A DNA stretch of 64,000 nucleotides, taken from positions 8,928,001-8,992,000 of the forward strand of contig NZ_JAUSWW010000001.1 in the NCBI RefSeq assembly GCF_030815415.1. Reading direction: 5' to 3'. The stretch comes from Streptomyces canus. GTDB lineage: Bacteria > Actinomycetota > Actinomycetes > Streptomycetales > Streptomycetaceae. Below the pieces are notes generated by a model that saw only the letters and a program-made list of their open reading frames with translations, was not told where the DNA came from and searched no databases. Shown here in pieces: positions 16,495-25,782 of this stretch. Within the stretch, counting starts at the first letter, position 1; every line of letters starts with the position of its first letter. The translations under genes were made by a program, and so were the position numbers.

Positions 16495-17938
16495 TCGGGA
16501 AGGTGGGGTACTCCACCCCGGAGACGTGCTGGACGACCCGGATGACCTGGCAGGAGTAGCCGAACTCGTTGTCGTACCAGAGGTAGAGGATCGCGTTGTC
16601 GCCGTCGACCTTGGTGGCGCCGGCGTCGACGATCGAGGCGTGGCGCGAGCCGACGAAGTCCATGGAGACGGCGTCGGGGGCCGTGGTGAAGTCGATCTGG
16701 CGCTTCAGCGGCGAGTTGAGGGAGACGTCCCGGAGGTACTCGAGGACTTCCTCGCGGCTGGTCTCACGGCCCAGGCGCAGGCTGAGGATCGCGATGGACA
16801 CGTCCGGCACGGGCACCCGGATCGAGCTGCCGCTGATCGGTGCCTTCAGGTCGGGCAGCGCCTTGGCGACGGCCGAGGCGGCACCCGTCTCGGTGATCAC
16901 CATGTTGAGCGGCGCCGAGCGGCCGCGACGGTCGGCCTTGTGGTAATTGTCCAGCAGGTTCTGGTCGTTGGTGAACGAGTGCACCGTCTCCACGTGGCCG
17001 CGCAGCACACCGAACTCGTCGTCCATGGCCTTCAGCGGCGGCACGATCGCGTTGGTGGTGCAGGAGGCGCAGGACAGGATCTGCTCGTCCGGCTTCACGC
17101 TGTCGTGGTTGACACCGTGCACGATGTTCGGGACGTCGCCCTTGCCCGGCGCGGTCAGGACGACCTTGTCGATGCCGGGGCGCAGGTGCTGGGACAGGCC
17201 CTCGCGGTCGCGCCACTTGCCGGTGTTGTCGATGAGGATGGCGTTCTTGATGCCGTGCGCCGTGTAGTCGACCTCGGACGGGTCGTTCGCGTAGATGACC
17301 TTGATCGCGTTGCCGTTGGCGGTGATCGTGTCGGTGGCCTCGTCGACGGTGATCGTGCCCTGGAACTGGCCGTGGATCGAGTCGCGGCGCAGCAGCGAGG
17401 CGCGCTTGACGAGATCCTCGGAGGCTCGCCCGCCGCCGCCGCCGCGGACGACGATGGCGCGCAGCCGCAGTCCGTTGCCGGAGCCGGACTTCTCGATCAG
17501 CAGGCGGGCGACGAGCCGGCCGATGCGGCCGAAGCCGTACAGGACGACGTCACGGCCCTCGCCGCGCTCGATCTTGTTGGCGCCGGTGGCACCGGCGACG
17601 GACTCGGCGGTGAACGCCTCGACCGACAGACCGCGGTCGTCGGCGCGGTAGGTCGCCGCGAGCATGCCGATGTCGATCTGGGACGGGCCCAGGTCGAGGG
17701 TGGTGAGTGCCTGAAGGAAGGGCAGCGTCTCGACGACCGACAGCTCCTCGCCCGCGATCTGCCGGGCGAAGCGGTGGGTCTTGAGGATGCTGACCACCGA
17801 CTTGTTCACCAGGGAGCGGCTGTGCAGCAGGACGGTGACGTCCCGCTCGCGGTGCAGCTTCCCGATGATCGGGATCATCGACTCCGCGATCTCCTCACGG
17901 GTCTTCCAATTGGTGAACGAGTCCTCATTGACAGTCAC
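16481..17938 (-). CDS. gap: Glyceraldehyde-3-phosphate dehydrogenase, long actinobacterial type
   Basis: A 485-residue enzyme converting glyceraldehyde-3-phosphate and inorganic phosphate to 1,3-bisphosphoglycerate, or the reverse. It has an extra N-terminal region of about 125 residues before the NAD(P) Rossmann motif YGFGRIGR (~134-141), and the catalytic Cys in SCASCTTNA (~C293). This long form is known in Streptomyces beside the usual ~335-residue GAPDH. The start is GTG 17938 (VTVNEDSFTNWK), where homologues begin; the open frame extends 16 codons further upstream without support. A small Gly-rich insert (RGGGGGRASED) follows the first Rossmann part. It is monocistronic, with promoter-like TTAGCATATG upstream on the minus strand. 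Confidence 0.93.
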   Translation of the reverse strand: MTVNEDSFTNWKTREEIAESMIPIIGKLHRERDVTVLLHSRSLVNKSVVSILKTHRFARQIAGEELSVVETLPFLQALTTLDLGPSQIDIGMLAATYRADDRGLSVEAFTAESVAGATGANKIERGEGRDVVLYGFGRIGRLVARLLIEKSGSGNGLRLRAIVVRGGGGGRASEDLVKRASLLRRDSIHGQFQGTITVDEATDTITANGNAIKVIYANDPSEVDYTAHGIKNAILIDNTGKWRDREGLSQHLRPGIDKVVLTAPGKGDVPNIVHGVNHDSVKPDEQILSCASCTTNAIVPPLKAMDDEFGVLRGHVETVHSFTNDQNLLDNYHKADRRGRSAPLNMVITETGAASAVAKALPDLKAPISGSSIRVPVPDVSIAILSLRLGRETSREEVLEYLRDVSLNSPLKRQIDFTTAPDAVSMDFVGSRHASIVDAGATKVDGDNAILYLWYDNEFGYSCQVIRVVQHVSGVEYPTFPTTAV

Positions 17939-18010
17939 AGATCTATCTCTCGATCGAGCTAGGTGGCGCTCATATGCTAACCCCATGGTCGTTTTACCCC
18001 TCGAACGGGG

Positions 18011-18754
18011 TCACGGCCAGGAGTCGCGCAGCACGCCGTCGGCGACCGGCAGGGGTGCCCCGGCGAGTTCCGGCCGGCACAGGACCAGGGTCAGATCGTC
18101 GGCGGGGGCCGTCCGATGTGGGCGGTCAGCCGGGCGTGGAGGGCGCCGAGGGCCCGCTCGGGGAGCGGGTCGCGCAGGGCGCCGACCGCCTCGTCGAGCA
18201 GCTGGAAGGGTGTGCCGAGCGGGGGCGCCGACTCGCCGGGTTCCAGCACGTCGAGCCCGGTTCCGACCCGCAGCGGGGCCGGGTGGCCGCAGTTGACGAG
18301 CCGGAGCTCGCCGGGCGCGAACTCGGTGAGCACGACGGTGACGAAGTCCTCGGGTCCGAGCTCGGGGGCGAGCCGCGCGTCCAGGTCGGCGGCGAGGGCG
18401 GCCGCCGCGAGCCGCGGGGAGTCCAGGTCGTGGCTGCACACCAGGGTGCCGGCGAGGGTCGCGGAGGCGGGACGGAGAAGGGCGCCCTGGGTGGCACGGG
18501 CCACCTCCGCACCAGACCGAGGAGCAGGGCGACGCCGCAGACCAGAGCGGTGGGGCGGGTGTCGAGCCGCGTACTGGCCAGGAACGGTCCGACGAGCAGC
18601 AGCGCGACGAGATGGTGGACCGTGTCGAACAGCAGGTCCGCTGTCGTGACCAGCAGACAGGCACCCAGCGACGGCAACAGTGACAACGCTGTACGGCGGG
18701 ACGGCGGCCGGCGTCCCACGGCGCGGGTGGTTGTCCTGTGCGTCTCCCCATCAA
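18011..18754 (-). pseudogene. Decayed membrane-linked SpoIIE/PP2C-type phosphatase
   Basis: Pieces of one Streptomyces SpoIIE-type protein phosphatase are spread over three minus-strand frames. The membrane N-terminus (ALSLLPSLGACLLVTTADLLFD and following spans) is in one frame. The linker and C-terminal PP2C part (VARATQGALLRP; ELGPEDFVTVVLTEFAPGEL; LRLVNCGHPAPL) is in a second. The last residues (DDLTLVLC) are in a third. The first half of the PP2C domain and the metal-binding DRLLLYTDGL-type segment are missing, so both frameshifts and deletions are needed. It cannot encode an active phosphatase. From 18755 to 18972 I see nothing recognisable. Confidence 0.75.
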
Positions 18755-18972
18755 GACCTTCAGGCCACGGACGGTGCCACTCTTCCGCCCCCGCCGCCGG
18801 GCCCATGCGAAGTGATCGCAACACGCTCCAAAGTGAGCAGGAACTTACGTTTCCGTCCACGGTGGCGGATGCCTCCCGCGCCGGCATCGAGAAGACCGGG
18901 CCTTTCACGCGTATCTGCGGGCAAGGGGCCGCGTGCTCCGGGACCACGCCATCGATCCAAGGGACGGACCTC

Positions 18973-20413
18973 ATGAACGCAAGCGCAGCCATCGGCGTCA
19001 CCGGACCTGGGCGTGATGGGCCGCAACCTGGCGCGGAACTTCGCCCGCCACGGGGTCGCCGTCGCCGTCCACAACCGGTCCGCAGGCCGCACCCGCGCGC
19101 TCGTCGAGGAGTTCGGCCACGAGGGCGTGTTCGTCCCGGCCGAGTCGCCCGAGGAGTTCGTCGCCGCCCTCGAACGTCCGCGCCGGCTGATCATCATGGT
19201 GCAGGCGGGCGCCGCCACCGACGCGGTCGTCGAGGAGTTCGCCCCGCTCCTGGAGCCCGGCGACATGATCGTCGACGGCGGCAACGCCCACTTCGCCGAC
19301 ACCCGGCGCCGCGAGGCCGCCCTGCGCGCACGCGGCATCCACTTCGTCGGCACCGGCATCTCCGGCGGCGAGGAGGGCGCGCTGCACGGTCCGTCGATCA
19401 TGGTGGGCGGGTCGGAGGAGTCGTACAGCCTGCTCGGGCCGCTGTTCGAGGCCATCAGCGCCAGGGTCGACGGCGAGCCGTGCGCCGCCCATATCGGCAC
19501 CGACGGCGCCGGGCACTTCGTGAAGATGGTCCACAACGGCATCGAGTACGCCGACATGCAGCTCATCGCCGAGGCGTACGACCTGCTGCGCCAGGTCGCC
19601 GGATACACCCCGGCCGAGATCGCGGGCGTCTTCCGCCGGTGGAACGAGGGTCGGCTCGGCTCCTACCTCATCGAGATCACCGCCGAGGTCCTCGCCCACA
19701 TCGACCCCGCCACCGGCGCGCCGTTCGTCGACATCGTCGCCGACGCCGCCGGACAGAAGGGCACCGGCCGCTGGACCGTGCAGACCGCCCTCGACCTGGC
19801 CTCCCCGGTCACCGCCGTCGCCCAGGCCACCTTCGCCCGCGCCGCCTCCGGCCAGAGTGAACTGCGCGCCGCCTACCGGGGCCTGCCCGGCGGCACCACG
19901 CCCCAGCTCAGCCGCACCGAGGCCGAGCGCTTCACCTCGCAGGTGGAGCAGGCGCTGTACGCCTCGAAGGTCGTCGCCTACGACCAGGGCTGGACGATGA
20001 TCCAGGACGCGGCCGCCGAGTACGGCTGGAAGATCGACCTCGGCTCGGTCGCCCGGATCTGGCGCGGCGGCTGCATCATCCGCGCCTCCTTCCTCGACCG
20101 TATCCGCGCCGCCTACGCCGCCGACCAGGATCTGGTGAGCCTGCTCGGCGAGATGGAGTTCGCCATGGAGATCACCGACGCGCAGGTGCCCTGGCGCGAG
20201 ACGGTGGCCTCCGCCGCCCGCCGCGGCATTCCCGTGCCCGCGATCTCCGCCGCCCTCGCCCACTACGACACCCTGCGTGCCGACCGTCTCCCCGCCGCGC
20301 TGCTCCAGGGCCAGCGGGACTACTTCGGCGCCCACACCTACCGGCGCACGGACCGGCCCGGCACCTTCCACACCCACTGGGCGGCGGCGGGGAGGCCTGA
20401 GACGTCGGAGTGA
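18973..20413 (+). CDS. gnd: 6-phosphogluconate dehydrogenase, with one-base frameshift at codon ~11
   Basis: Oxidative decarboxylase of the pentose phosphate pathway (6-phosphogluconate to ribulose-5-phosphate plus NADPH). The body from 19013 on is complete: VVHNRS-type NADP site (VAVHNRSAGR), VDGGNAHFADT, GTGISGGEEGALHGPSIMVGG and HFVKMVHNGIEYADMQ. The beginning does not join: the ATG at 18973 encodes SAAIGVTG, but one extra C near 19006 shifts the frame before the Rossmann motif, which should read VTGLGVMGRN. Starting at GTG 19013 would give 466 residues lacking the first strand of the NADP fold. It is therefore either a damaged gene or a sequencing error. The length otherwise matches the ~480-residue family. 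Confidence 0.85.
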
Positions 20414-20420
20414 CGGAGAA

Positions 20421-20443
20421 CCCCGGCCGCATCCCGGCCGGGG
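20421..20443 (+). terminator. Hairpin terminator after gnd
   Basis: CCCCGGCCG, a five-base loop and CGGCCGGGG form a perfect 9-base stem starting 8 bases after the gnd stop. Streptomyces terminators usually lack a strong U tract, as here. Confidence 0.65.
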
Positions 20444-20472
20444 GGACTCACGCAGCCGTGACGGGACCCGCG

Positions 20473-20496
20473 TTTCGTTTTAAAGTTCAAACGAAA
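20473..20496 (+). promoter_or_regulatory. MarR-type operator
   Basis: Inverted arms TTTCGTTT and AAACGAAA are separated by 8 bases (TAAAGTTC) just ahead of the MarR gene start at 20515. The AT-rich site in a very GC-rich region probably overlaps the promoter and allows autoregulation. Confidence 0.65.
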
Positions 20497-20514
20497 GCCG
20501 GGTAAGGTGTGGCC

Positions 20515-21021
20515 ATGTCCACGACGCCACGTTGGCTCAACGCCGAGGAACAACGGGCCTGGCTGGCCTACATCGACTTCTCCACGCTGCTCAACGACCA
20601 TCTGAACCGCCAGCTGCGGCGGGACGCCGGCATGACGCATGCCGACTACAGCCTGCTGGCCCACCTCTCGTCGGCGCCCGACCACGTCCTCGGCATGTCC
20701 GAACTCGCCCAGCGCCTCAAGATCACCCGCAGCCGGCTCACCCATGCCGTGAACCGGCTGCGCGAGGCCGGTCTCGTGGACCGGCGCGAGGATCCGGCCG
20801 ACGGACGCGGGCAGCTCGCGGTACTGACGGACGCGGGGCGGGCCCTGCTGGAGGAGATCGCGCCCGGCCATGTGGAGGCCGTGCGCCGGGCCGTCTTCGA
20901 CGCGCTCACCCCTGAGCAGGTGCGTCAGCTCGCGGAGATCGGGGAAGCGGTGAGCGACGCTCTGCACCGGGCGGAGGCCGCGGAGACGGACCCGACGGTG
21001 CTGCCCTGGCGTCGCCGGTAG
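20515..21021 (+). CDS. MarR-family transcriptional regulator
   Basis: A 168-residue winged-helix regulator with the MarR pattern: LLAHLSSAPDHVLGMSELAQRLKITRSRLTHAVNRLREAGLVDRREDPADGR in two overlapping stretches of helix-turn-helix plus wing. ATG 20515 is preferred over GTG 20509 because TAAGG lies 7 bases before the ATG. A 24-base inverted repeat directly upstream is probably its operator. The molybdenum hydroxylase genes start 121 bases downstream on the same strand and could be its target, but no matching palindrome was seen in front of them. Confidence 0.9.
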   Translation: MSTTPRWLNAEEQRAWLAYIDFSTLLNDHLNRQLRRDAGMTHADYSLLAHLSSAPDHVLGMSELAQRLKITRSRLTHAVNRLREAGLVDRREDPADGRGQLAVLTDAGRALLEEIAPGHVEAVRRAVFDALTPEQVRQLAEIGEAVSDALHRAEAAETDPTVLPWRRR

Positions 21022-21142
21022 GCGCTCAATCCGCGGACCGCTCCGCCCACTTGCCCAGCACCGACCGCCGGGCCCACGCAACCTCACCCCCTTCCACGCC
21101 CTCCTATCAGGCACACACAGGCCGTCCACAGAGGAGTGCGCG

Positions 21143-23227
21143 TTGGCAGAGCTGTCCCGCCGCAGATTCATGGTCTACACACTCGCCGCGTCCACCCTCA
21201 CCGTCGCCGCCCCCCTCGGCTGCGACGCCTCGCAGGCGGAAGGAGCCACGCGCCCGCGCTCGGACACCGTCGTGACCGGCACCGACGACGAGATGCTCGT
21301 CCTGGAGGTCACCCGGGAGAACAGGGTCGTCGTACGGCTGCCGCGCGTCGAGGTCGGCCAGGGTGTCACCACCGCGGTCGCCATGATGATCGCCGAGGAG
21401 CTGGACGCCCGCCTCGTCGACGTCGACATCCCGCTCGCCGACGCCCGCAGCCGGGGCAACCAGTTCACCGGCGGCTCCAGCTCGGTGAGTTCGCTCTACG
21501 ACCCCGCCCGCAACCTCGCCGCCACGGCACGCGCCCGCCTGATCACCGCGGCCGCCCAGCGCTGGCGCCTGCCCCCGCGGGTGCTCCGGACCCGGGACAC
21601 CATGGTCGTCGCCCCGGACGGACGCGAGGCCACCTTCGGATCGCTGACCGAGACCGCCGCACGGATACGCCGGCCGCGCGTGTCCACCAAGCCCAAACCG
21701 GCGTCCCGGCACCGGGTGATCGGGAAGCCGACCACGCGGATCGACGCACGGGACATCGTCACCGGCCGAGCGCGGTACACCGGGGACCTGACGGCCGCCG
21801 GGGCCAAGCCGACCGTGGTGGCCCGGCCGCCCACCCTCGGCGGGAAGGTCGTCTCGGTCGACGACCGCGCGGCCCGTGCGCTGCCCGGAGTCCTCGACAT
21901 CGTCAGAGTCGCCGGGGGAGTCGCCGTCGTCGCGGACTCCTTCCACCACGCCTTCAAGGCCCGGGACGTCCTGAAGATCACCTGGAAGGCGGGGCCGCTC
22001 GCGGGGGTGTCCGACGCCCAGATCCGCTCCCGGCTCAAGGCCGCCGTCCCCGCGCTCGGCACTCCGCCGCGCGGATCGACGCAGATCGAGGCCCGGTTCG
22101 AGTTCGCGTTCGTCAGCCACGCCCCGATGGAGGTGCTGACCGCCGTCGCCGACGTACGGGCCCACCGCGCCGAGATCTGGTTCTCCTCCCAGACACCCAT
22201 GGATGCGCGCGACAGCATCGCCCAGGCGGTCGGGCTGCCCGGGTCCGCCGTCAAGGTCCATGTGGTGCGGGGCGGGGGCTCGTTCGGACGTCGGCTGAAC
22301 CACGACGCGGCGATCGAGGCGGCCCTCATCTCCAAGGCGGCGGGCCGACCGGTGAAGCTGATGTGGAGCCGCGCCGACGACATCCGGCACGGCCGGATGC
22401 GCCCGGCCTCCCAGCACCGGATCCGGGCCAGCCACGCTCAGGGCCGAGTCGTGGCCTTCGCCCACGCGACGGCCTCGGTGAGCGAGTCGTACAGCGGGAT
22501 CACCACCGCCTCCTTCCGCGCGGCCGCCCCGCTGCCCAGCGACAGCGGCCTCTACAACTTCGGGAAGCTGTCCGGGGATTCGGGCTCGGTCGAGCTGGCC
22601 GCGATACCCCTCGGCGCGTGGCGTTCCGTCGACTCCGGGACCGTGCGGACGGCCGAGGAGATCGTCGTCGACGACATCGCCCGGGCCCTGGCCAAGGACC
22701 CCGTCGCCTTCCGCCGTACGACACTCAGGAGCAAGGCCGTCAAGGCCGTGCTCGACAAGGTCGCGACCGCCGGACACTGGGGCCGCACCATGCCCGCGGG
22801 GCAGGCCCAGGGGGTGGCCGTCCACGAGGAGTACGGCTCCTGCGTGGCCTGCCTGGTCGAGATCGACGCCGCCGATTCCGAGCACCCCCGGGTGACCAAG
22901 GTGGTCATGGCCGCCGACGTCGGCACGGCCGTCAACCCGCGCGGCCTGGAGGCCCAGCTCATGGGCACGGCCATCGACGGCATCTCCACGGTCCTGCGGG
23001 CCGGCCTCCACATCGACAAGGGCGCCGTCCGCGAGGACAGCTACGCCGACTTCCGCTACGCCCGCCAGCGGCACGCCCCGCTCCACTTCGAGGCGCACAT
23101 CCTGCCCACCGGCGGAGAGCCGGGCGGCGCGGGCGAACTCGGCGTCCCGGCGGCGGCCGGCGCCGTCGCGAACGCGTACGCCCGCGCGACCGGTACCAAG
23201 CCCCGCCGCTTCCCGATCGACTTCTGA
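21143..23227 (+). CDS. Molybdopterin-dependent oxidoreductase large subunit (IorB-type, Tat-exported)
   Basis: A 694-residue molybdenum-cofactor subunit of a two-component hydroxylase, like isoquinoline 1-oxidoreductase or periplasmic aldehyde oxidases. The N-terminus is a Tat signal (SRRRFMVYTLAAS). Cofactor-contact segments include VRGGGSFGRRLNHDAAIEAA, SWRSV-type LGAWRSVDSG, and the terminal GGAGELGVP, which holds the position of the active-site Glu of this family. TTG 21143 is the start: AGGAG lies 7 bases before it and the Tat motif follows at once. The small Fe-S subunit follows 10 bases later; no FAD subunit is present, so electrons probably leave via a cytochrome or other carrier. The substrate (an N-heterocycle or aldehyde) cannot be told. 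Confidence 0.88.
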   Translation: MAELSRRRFMVYTLAASTLTVAAPLGCDASQAEGATRPRSDTVVTGTDDEMLVLEVTRENRVVVRLPRVEVGQGVTTAVAMMIAEELDARLVDVDIPLADARSRGNQFTGGSSSVSSLYDPARNLAATARARLITAAAQRWRLPPRVLRTRDTMVVAPDGREATFGSLTETAARIRRPRVSTKPKPASRHRVIGKPTTRIDARDIVTGRARYTGDLTAAGAKPTVVARPPTLGGKVVSVDDRAARALPGVLDIVRVAGGVAVVADSFHHAFKARDVLKITWKAGPLAGVSDAQIRSRLKAAVPALGTPPRGSTQIEARFEFAFVSHAPMEVLTAVADVRAHRAEIWFSSQTPMDARDSIAQAVGLPGSAVKVHVVRGGGSFGRRLNHDAAIEAALISKAAGRPVKLMWSRADDIRHGRMRPASQHRIRASHAQGRVVAFAHATASVSESYSGITTASFRAAAPLPSDSGLYNFGKLSGDSGSVELAAIPLGAWRSVDSGTVRTAEEIVVDDIARALAKDPVAFRRTTLRSKAVKAVLDKVATAGHWGRTMPAGQAQGVAVHEEYGSCVACLVEIDAADSEHPRVTKVVMAADVGTAVNPRGLEAQLMGTAIDGISTVLRAGLHIDKGAVREDSYADFRYARQRHAPLHFEAHILPTGGEPGGAGELGVPAAAGAVANAYARATGTKPRRFPIDF

Positions 23228-23237
23228 GAAGGTGCAG

Positions 23238-23690
23238 ATGCCGTCCCACTCCTTCGTCCTCAACGGCAAGCCCGTCACCGTCGAGGCCCCCGCCGACATG
23301 CCCCTGCTGTGGGTACTGCGCGACCTGCTGCACGTCACCGGCCCCAAGTACGGCTGTGGCGTCGGTGTCTGCCGCGCCTGCACCAGCCACCTCGACGGCG
23401 AGGAGATACAGCCCTGTGTCGTGCCCGTCGCGGACTGCGCGCAGCGGAACGTCACCACCATCGAGGGCCTCGCCGACGGCGACACCCTGCACCCCGTCCA
23501 GCAGGCCTGGCTGGAGTGCGACGTCTCCCAGTGCGGCTTCTGCCAGCCCGGCCAGATCATGGCCGCCGCCGCTCTGCTGAAGAAGACGTCCCAGCCCACC
23601 GACGCCGACATCGACCGCATCGAGAACGTCTGCCGCTGCGGCACGTACTCCCGCATCCGCGAGGCGATCAAGAAGGCGGCGGACGCCTGA
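23238..23690 (+). CDS. [2Fe-2S] subunit of the molybdenum hydroxylase (IorA-type)
   Basis: A 150-residue iron-sulfur subunit. Four Cys of the plant-ferredoxin-type cluster are visible (C40, C45, C48, C60 in YGCGVGVCRAC…QPC). Four more belong to the helical second cluster (C99, C102, C132, C134 in SQCGFCQPGQIM and NVCRCGTY). It passes electrons from the molybdenum centre of the preceding gene product. ATG 23238 is chosen because GAGAAGG lies 5 bases before it; a GTG 6 bases upstream is less likely. It has no signal of its own and is probably exported folded together with the Tat-bearing large subunit. Confidence 0.92.
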   Translation: MPSHSFVLNGKPVTVEAPADMPLLWVLRDLLHVTGPKYGCGVGVCRACTSHLDGEEIQPCVVPVADCAQRNVTTIEGLADGDTLHPVQQAWLECDVSQCGFCQPGQIMAAAALLKKTSQPTDADIDRIENVCRCGTYSRIREAIKKAADA

Positions 23691-23737
23691 CCTCGTGACC
23701 AACACCAGGACGCGGTCGTTCCGGTTGCCTGATCCAC

Positions 23738-24211
23738 ATGAGGCGCGGACTCACCAGGGCCGCCCTGGTGTTCGCCGGACTCGCGGGCCTCGTCGCCCCC
23801 GCCGCCCACGCCACCGACAACGTCCCCTGCCACAGCCCCACCACCAGGGACCTGACCGACCCCCTGAGCGGCCGCCTCTGGCCGCGCACACAGGTCAGGT
23901 TCTGCAACCTCCCCCGCGGCCATGTGCCGGTGTACGCGAGCCGCTCGCCCGGCGCCGCCGTCGTCGGCCACCTCGAACAGGGCGGCGCCGCCAACTGGTT
24001 CGTCACCGAGATGCGCGGCGACACCTTCCGTGACGGATCCGCCGAGAACCACTGGTGGGGCAGCACCGTGGCGGACAACGGCCGCTGGGGCTGGGTGCCC
24101 GAGTTCTCTTTCGCGGGCGGCGAGAACAACGAGGACGACGCGGGCCTGCTGATGCCCGGCGGCTACACCTGCGCCAACACCTGCCCGCCGCAGCCCTTCT
24201 GGGCGAGGTGA
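23738..24211 (+). CDS. Secreted SH3-like small protein, function unknown
   Basis: A 157-residue protein with a clear Sec signal (MRRGLTRAALVFAGLAGLVAPAAHA-TDN). The mature part looks like a bacterial SH3-type barrel: NLPRGHVPVYASRSPGAAVVGHLEQGGAANWFVTEMRG and NGRWGWVPEFSF. Four Cys may form two disulfides. SH3-like domains of this kind often bind cell-wall peptides; that role is inference. It stands alone between the Fe-S subunit and the NCS1 permease promoter, with a weak GC-rich hairpin after its stop. Confidence 0.7.
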   Translation: MRRGLTRAALVFAGLAGLVAPAAHATDNVPCHSPTTRDLTDPLSGRLWPRTQVRFCNLPRGHVPVYASRSPGAAVVGHLEQGGAANWFVTEMRGDTFRDGSAENHWWGSTVADNGRWGWVPEFSFAGGENNEDDAGLLMPGGYTCANTCPPQPFWAR

Positions 24212-24229
24212 CGCGGGGCACCGGGGTGC

Positions 24230-24258
24230 TTGACGCCCCGGAGCCACCCACTTAGCGT
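24230..24258 (+). promoter_or_regulatory. Promoter of the permease/isochorismatase operon
   Basis: TTGACG (24230-24235), a 17-base spacer and TAGCGT (24253-24258) lie 32 bases before the permease ATG. Both hexamers fit the main vegetative sigma factor consensus. Confidence 0.6.
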
Positions 24259-24290
24259 CACCTCGACATGTACGGACAGGGAGGACGACG

Positions 24291-25782
24291 ATGACGGACG
24301 CCCAGGACTCCCTCGACCACAGAGCCAGACAGCTCCAGGTGGAGACACACGGCCTCGACGTGATCGGCGACGCCGAGCGCAAGGGCACACCGCGGACCCT
24401 GTTCTGGCCCTGGTTCGGCGCCAACGTCTCCGTACTCGGGCTGAGTTACGGCGCCTTCGTGCTCGGCTTCGGCATCTCCTTCTGGCAGGCGCTGGTCGCC
24501 GGGGTCATCGGCATCGTCTTCTCCTTCCTGCTGTGCGGCTTCGTCGCCGTCGCCGGTAAACGCGGCTCGGCCCCGACGATGGTCCTCAGCCGGGCCGCCT
24601 ACGGGGTGCGCGGCAACCGTCTCCCCTCGGTGATCTCCTGGGTGCTCACCGTCGGCTGGGAGACCGTGCTGTGCGCCCTCGCCACCATGGCCACCGCGAC
24701 CGTCTTCGGCCGGCTCGGCTGGGGCGGTGGCACCGGGACACAGGTGGTCGCCCTGATCGTGGTCGCCGGGCTCACCGTCGTCGGCGGAGTGATGGGCTTC
24801 GACCTGATCATGCGGCTCCAGACCGCGATCACCGTGGTCACGGGCGTGCTCACGATCGTCTACATCGCCCTGGTCGCGGACCACATCCACTGGAGCACCG
24901 TCAGCGCCGTACCGGCGGGCTCCGCACAGGAGTTCATCGGCGCGCTCGTCTTCATGATGACCGGCTTCGGCCTCGGCTGGGTCAACGCCGCCGCCGACTA
25001 CTCCCGCCTATCTGCCCCGCACCTCGTCGAGCCGCGGTGTGATCGGCTGGACCACCTTCGGCGCCTCCGTGGCCCCGCTCCTGCTGCTGGTCTTCGGGCT
25101 GCTGCTCGCCGGGTCCTCCAGCACCCTCAACGAGGCCGTCGCCGCCGACCCCATCGGCGCGCTGACCACGATCCTGCCCACCTGGTTCCTCGTCCCGTTC
25201 GCCGTCGTCGCCGTACTCGGCCTGGTCGGCGGCGCGGTCCTCGACATCTACTCGTCCGGACTCGCCCTGCTGTCGGCGGGCATCAGGATCCCCCGCTATC
25301 TGGCCGCACTCGTCGACGGCGTCCTGATGATCGCCGGCGCCGTCTACATCGTCTTCTTCGCCGACGACTTCCTCGGCCAGTTCATGGGCTTCCTCACCAC
25401 CCTCGGCGTCCCCATCGCCGCCTGGTGCGGCATCATGCTCGCCGACCTGCTGCTGCGCCGCCGCGACTACGACGAGGGCGACCTCTACCGCCCGCACGGC
25501 CGCTACGGCGACCTCGCCCTCACCCCGTTGCTCCTCACCCTCGCCGCCACCGCACTCGGCTGGGGCCTGGTCACCAACTCGGCCGCGAGCTGGCTGGAAT
25601 GGCAGGGCTACCTCCTCGACCCGCTGGGCCTCGGCGGCAAGTCCGGCTCCTGGGCCTACGCCAACCTCGGCGTCCTCGTGGCCCTCGCACTCGGCTTCCT
25701 CGGCACCCTCGCCCTGCGCCGCGGCCACGTCAGGGAGCAGGAGGCGCGGGACCCGAGCCCGGCGGAGGTACCCGCCGTATGA
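24291..25782 (+). pseudogene. NCS1 purine/pyrimidine-type permease, split by a one-base insertion
   Basis: The first 239 codons encode a nucleobase:cation symporter-1 type protein (WPWFGANVSVLGLSYGAF; several membrane spans). At 25008 one extra C moves the frame: the expected DYSRYLPRTSSSRGVIGWTTFG is found only after removing it. The rest of the transporter (VIGWTTFGASVAPLL… to …AEVPAV) continues in the +1 frame to 25782. Joined, the protein would have about 496 residues and 12 spans, normal for the family (cytosine, allantoin or hydantoin uptake). ATG start after AGGGAGG. Its true stop overlaps the next gene as ATGA, showing the two were translationally coupled. It could be a sequence error rather than a real mutation. 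Confidence 0.83.

Noticed and set aside
18755..18972. Possible small gene before gnd
   Set aside because: Several short frames exist but none has a ribosome site together with protein-like composition.
21107..24424. 1105-codon minus-strand frame opposite the molybdenum hydroxylase genes
   Set aside because: It runs across three real genes in antisense and has no family features.
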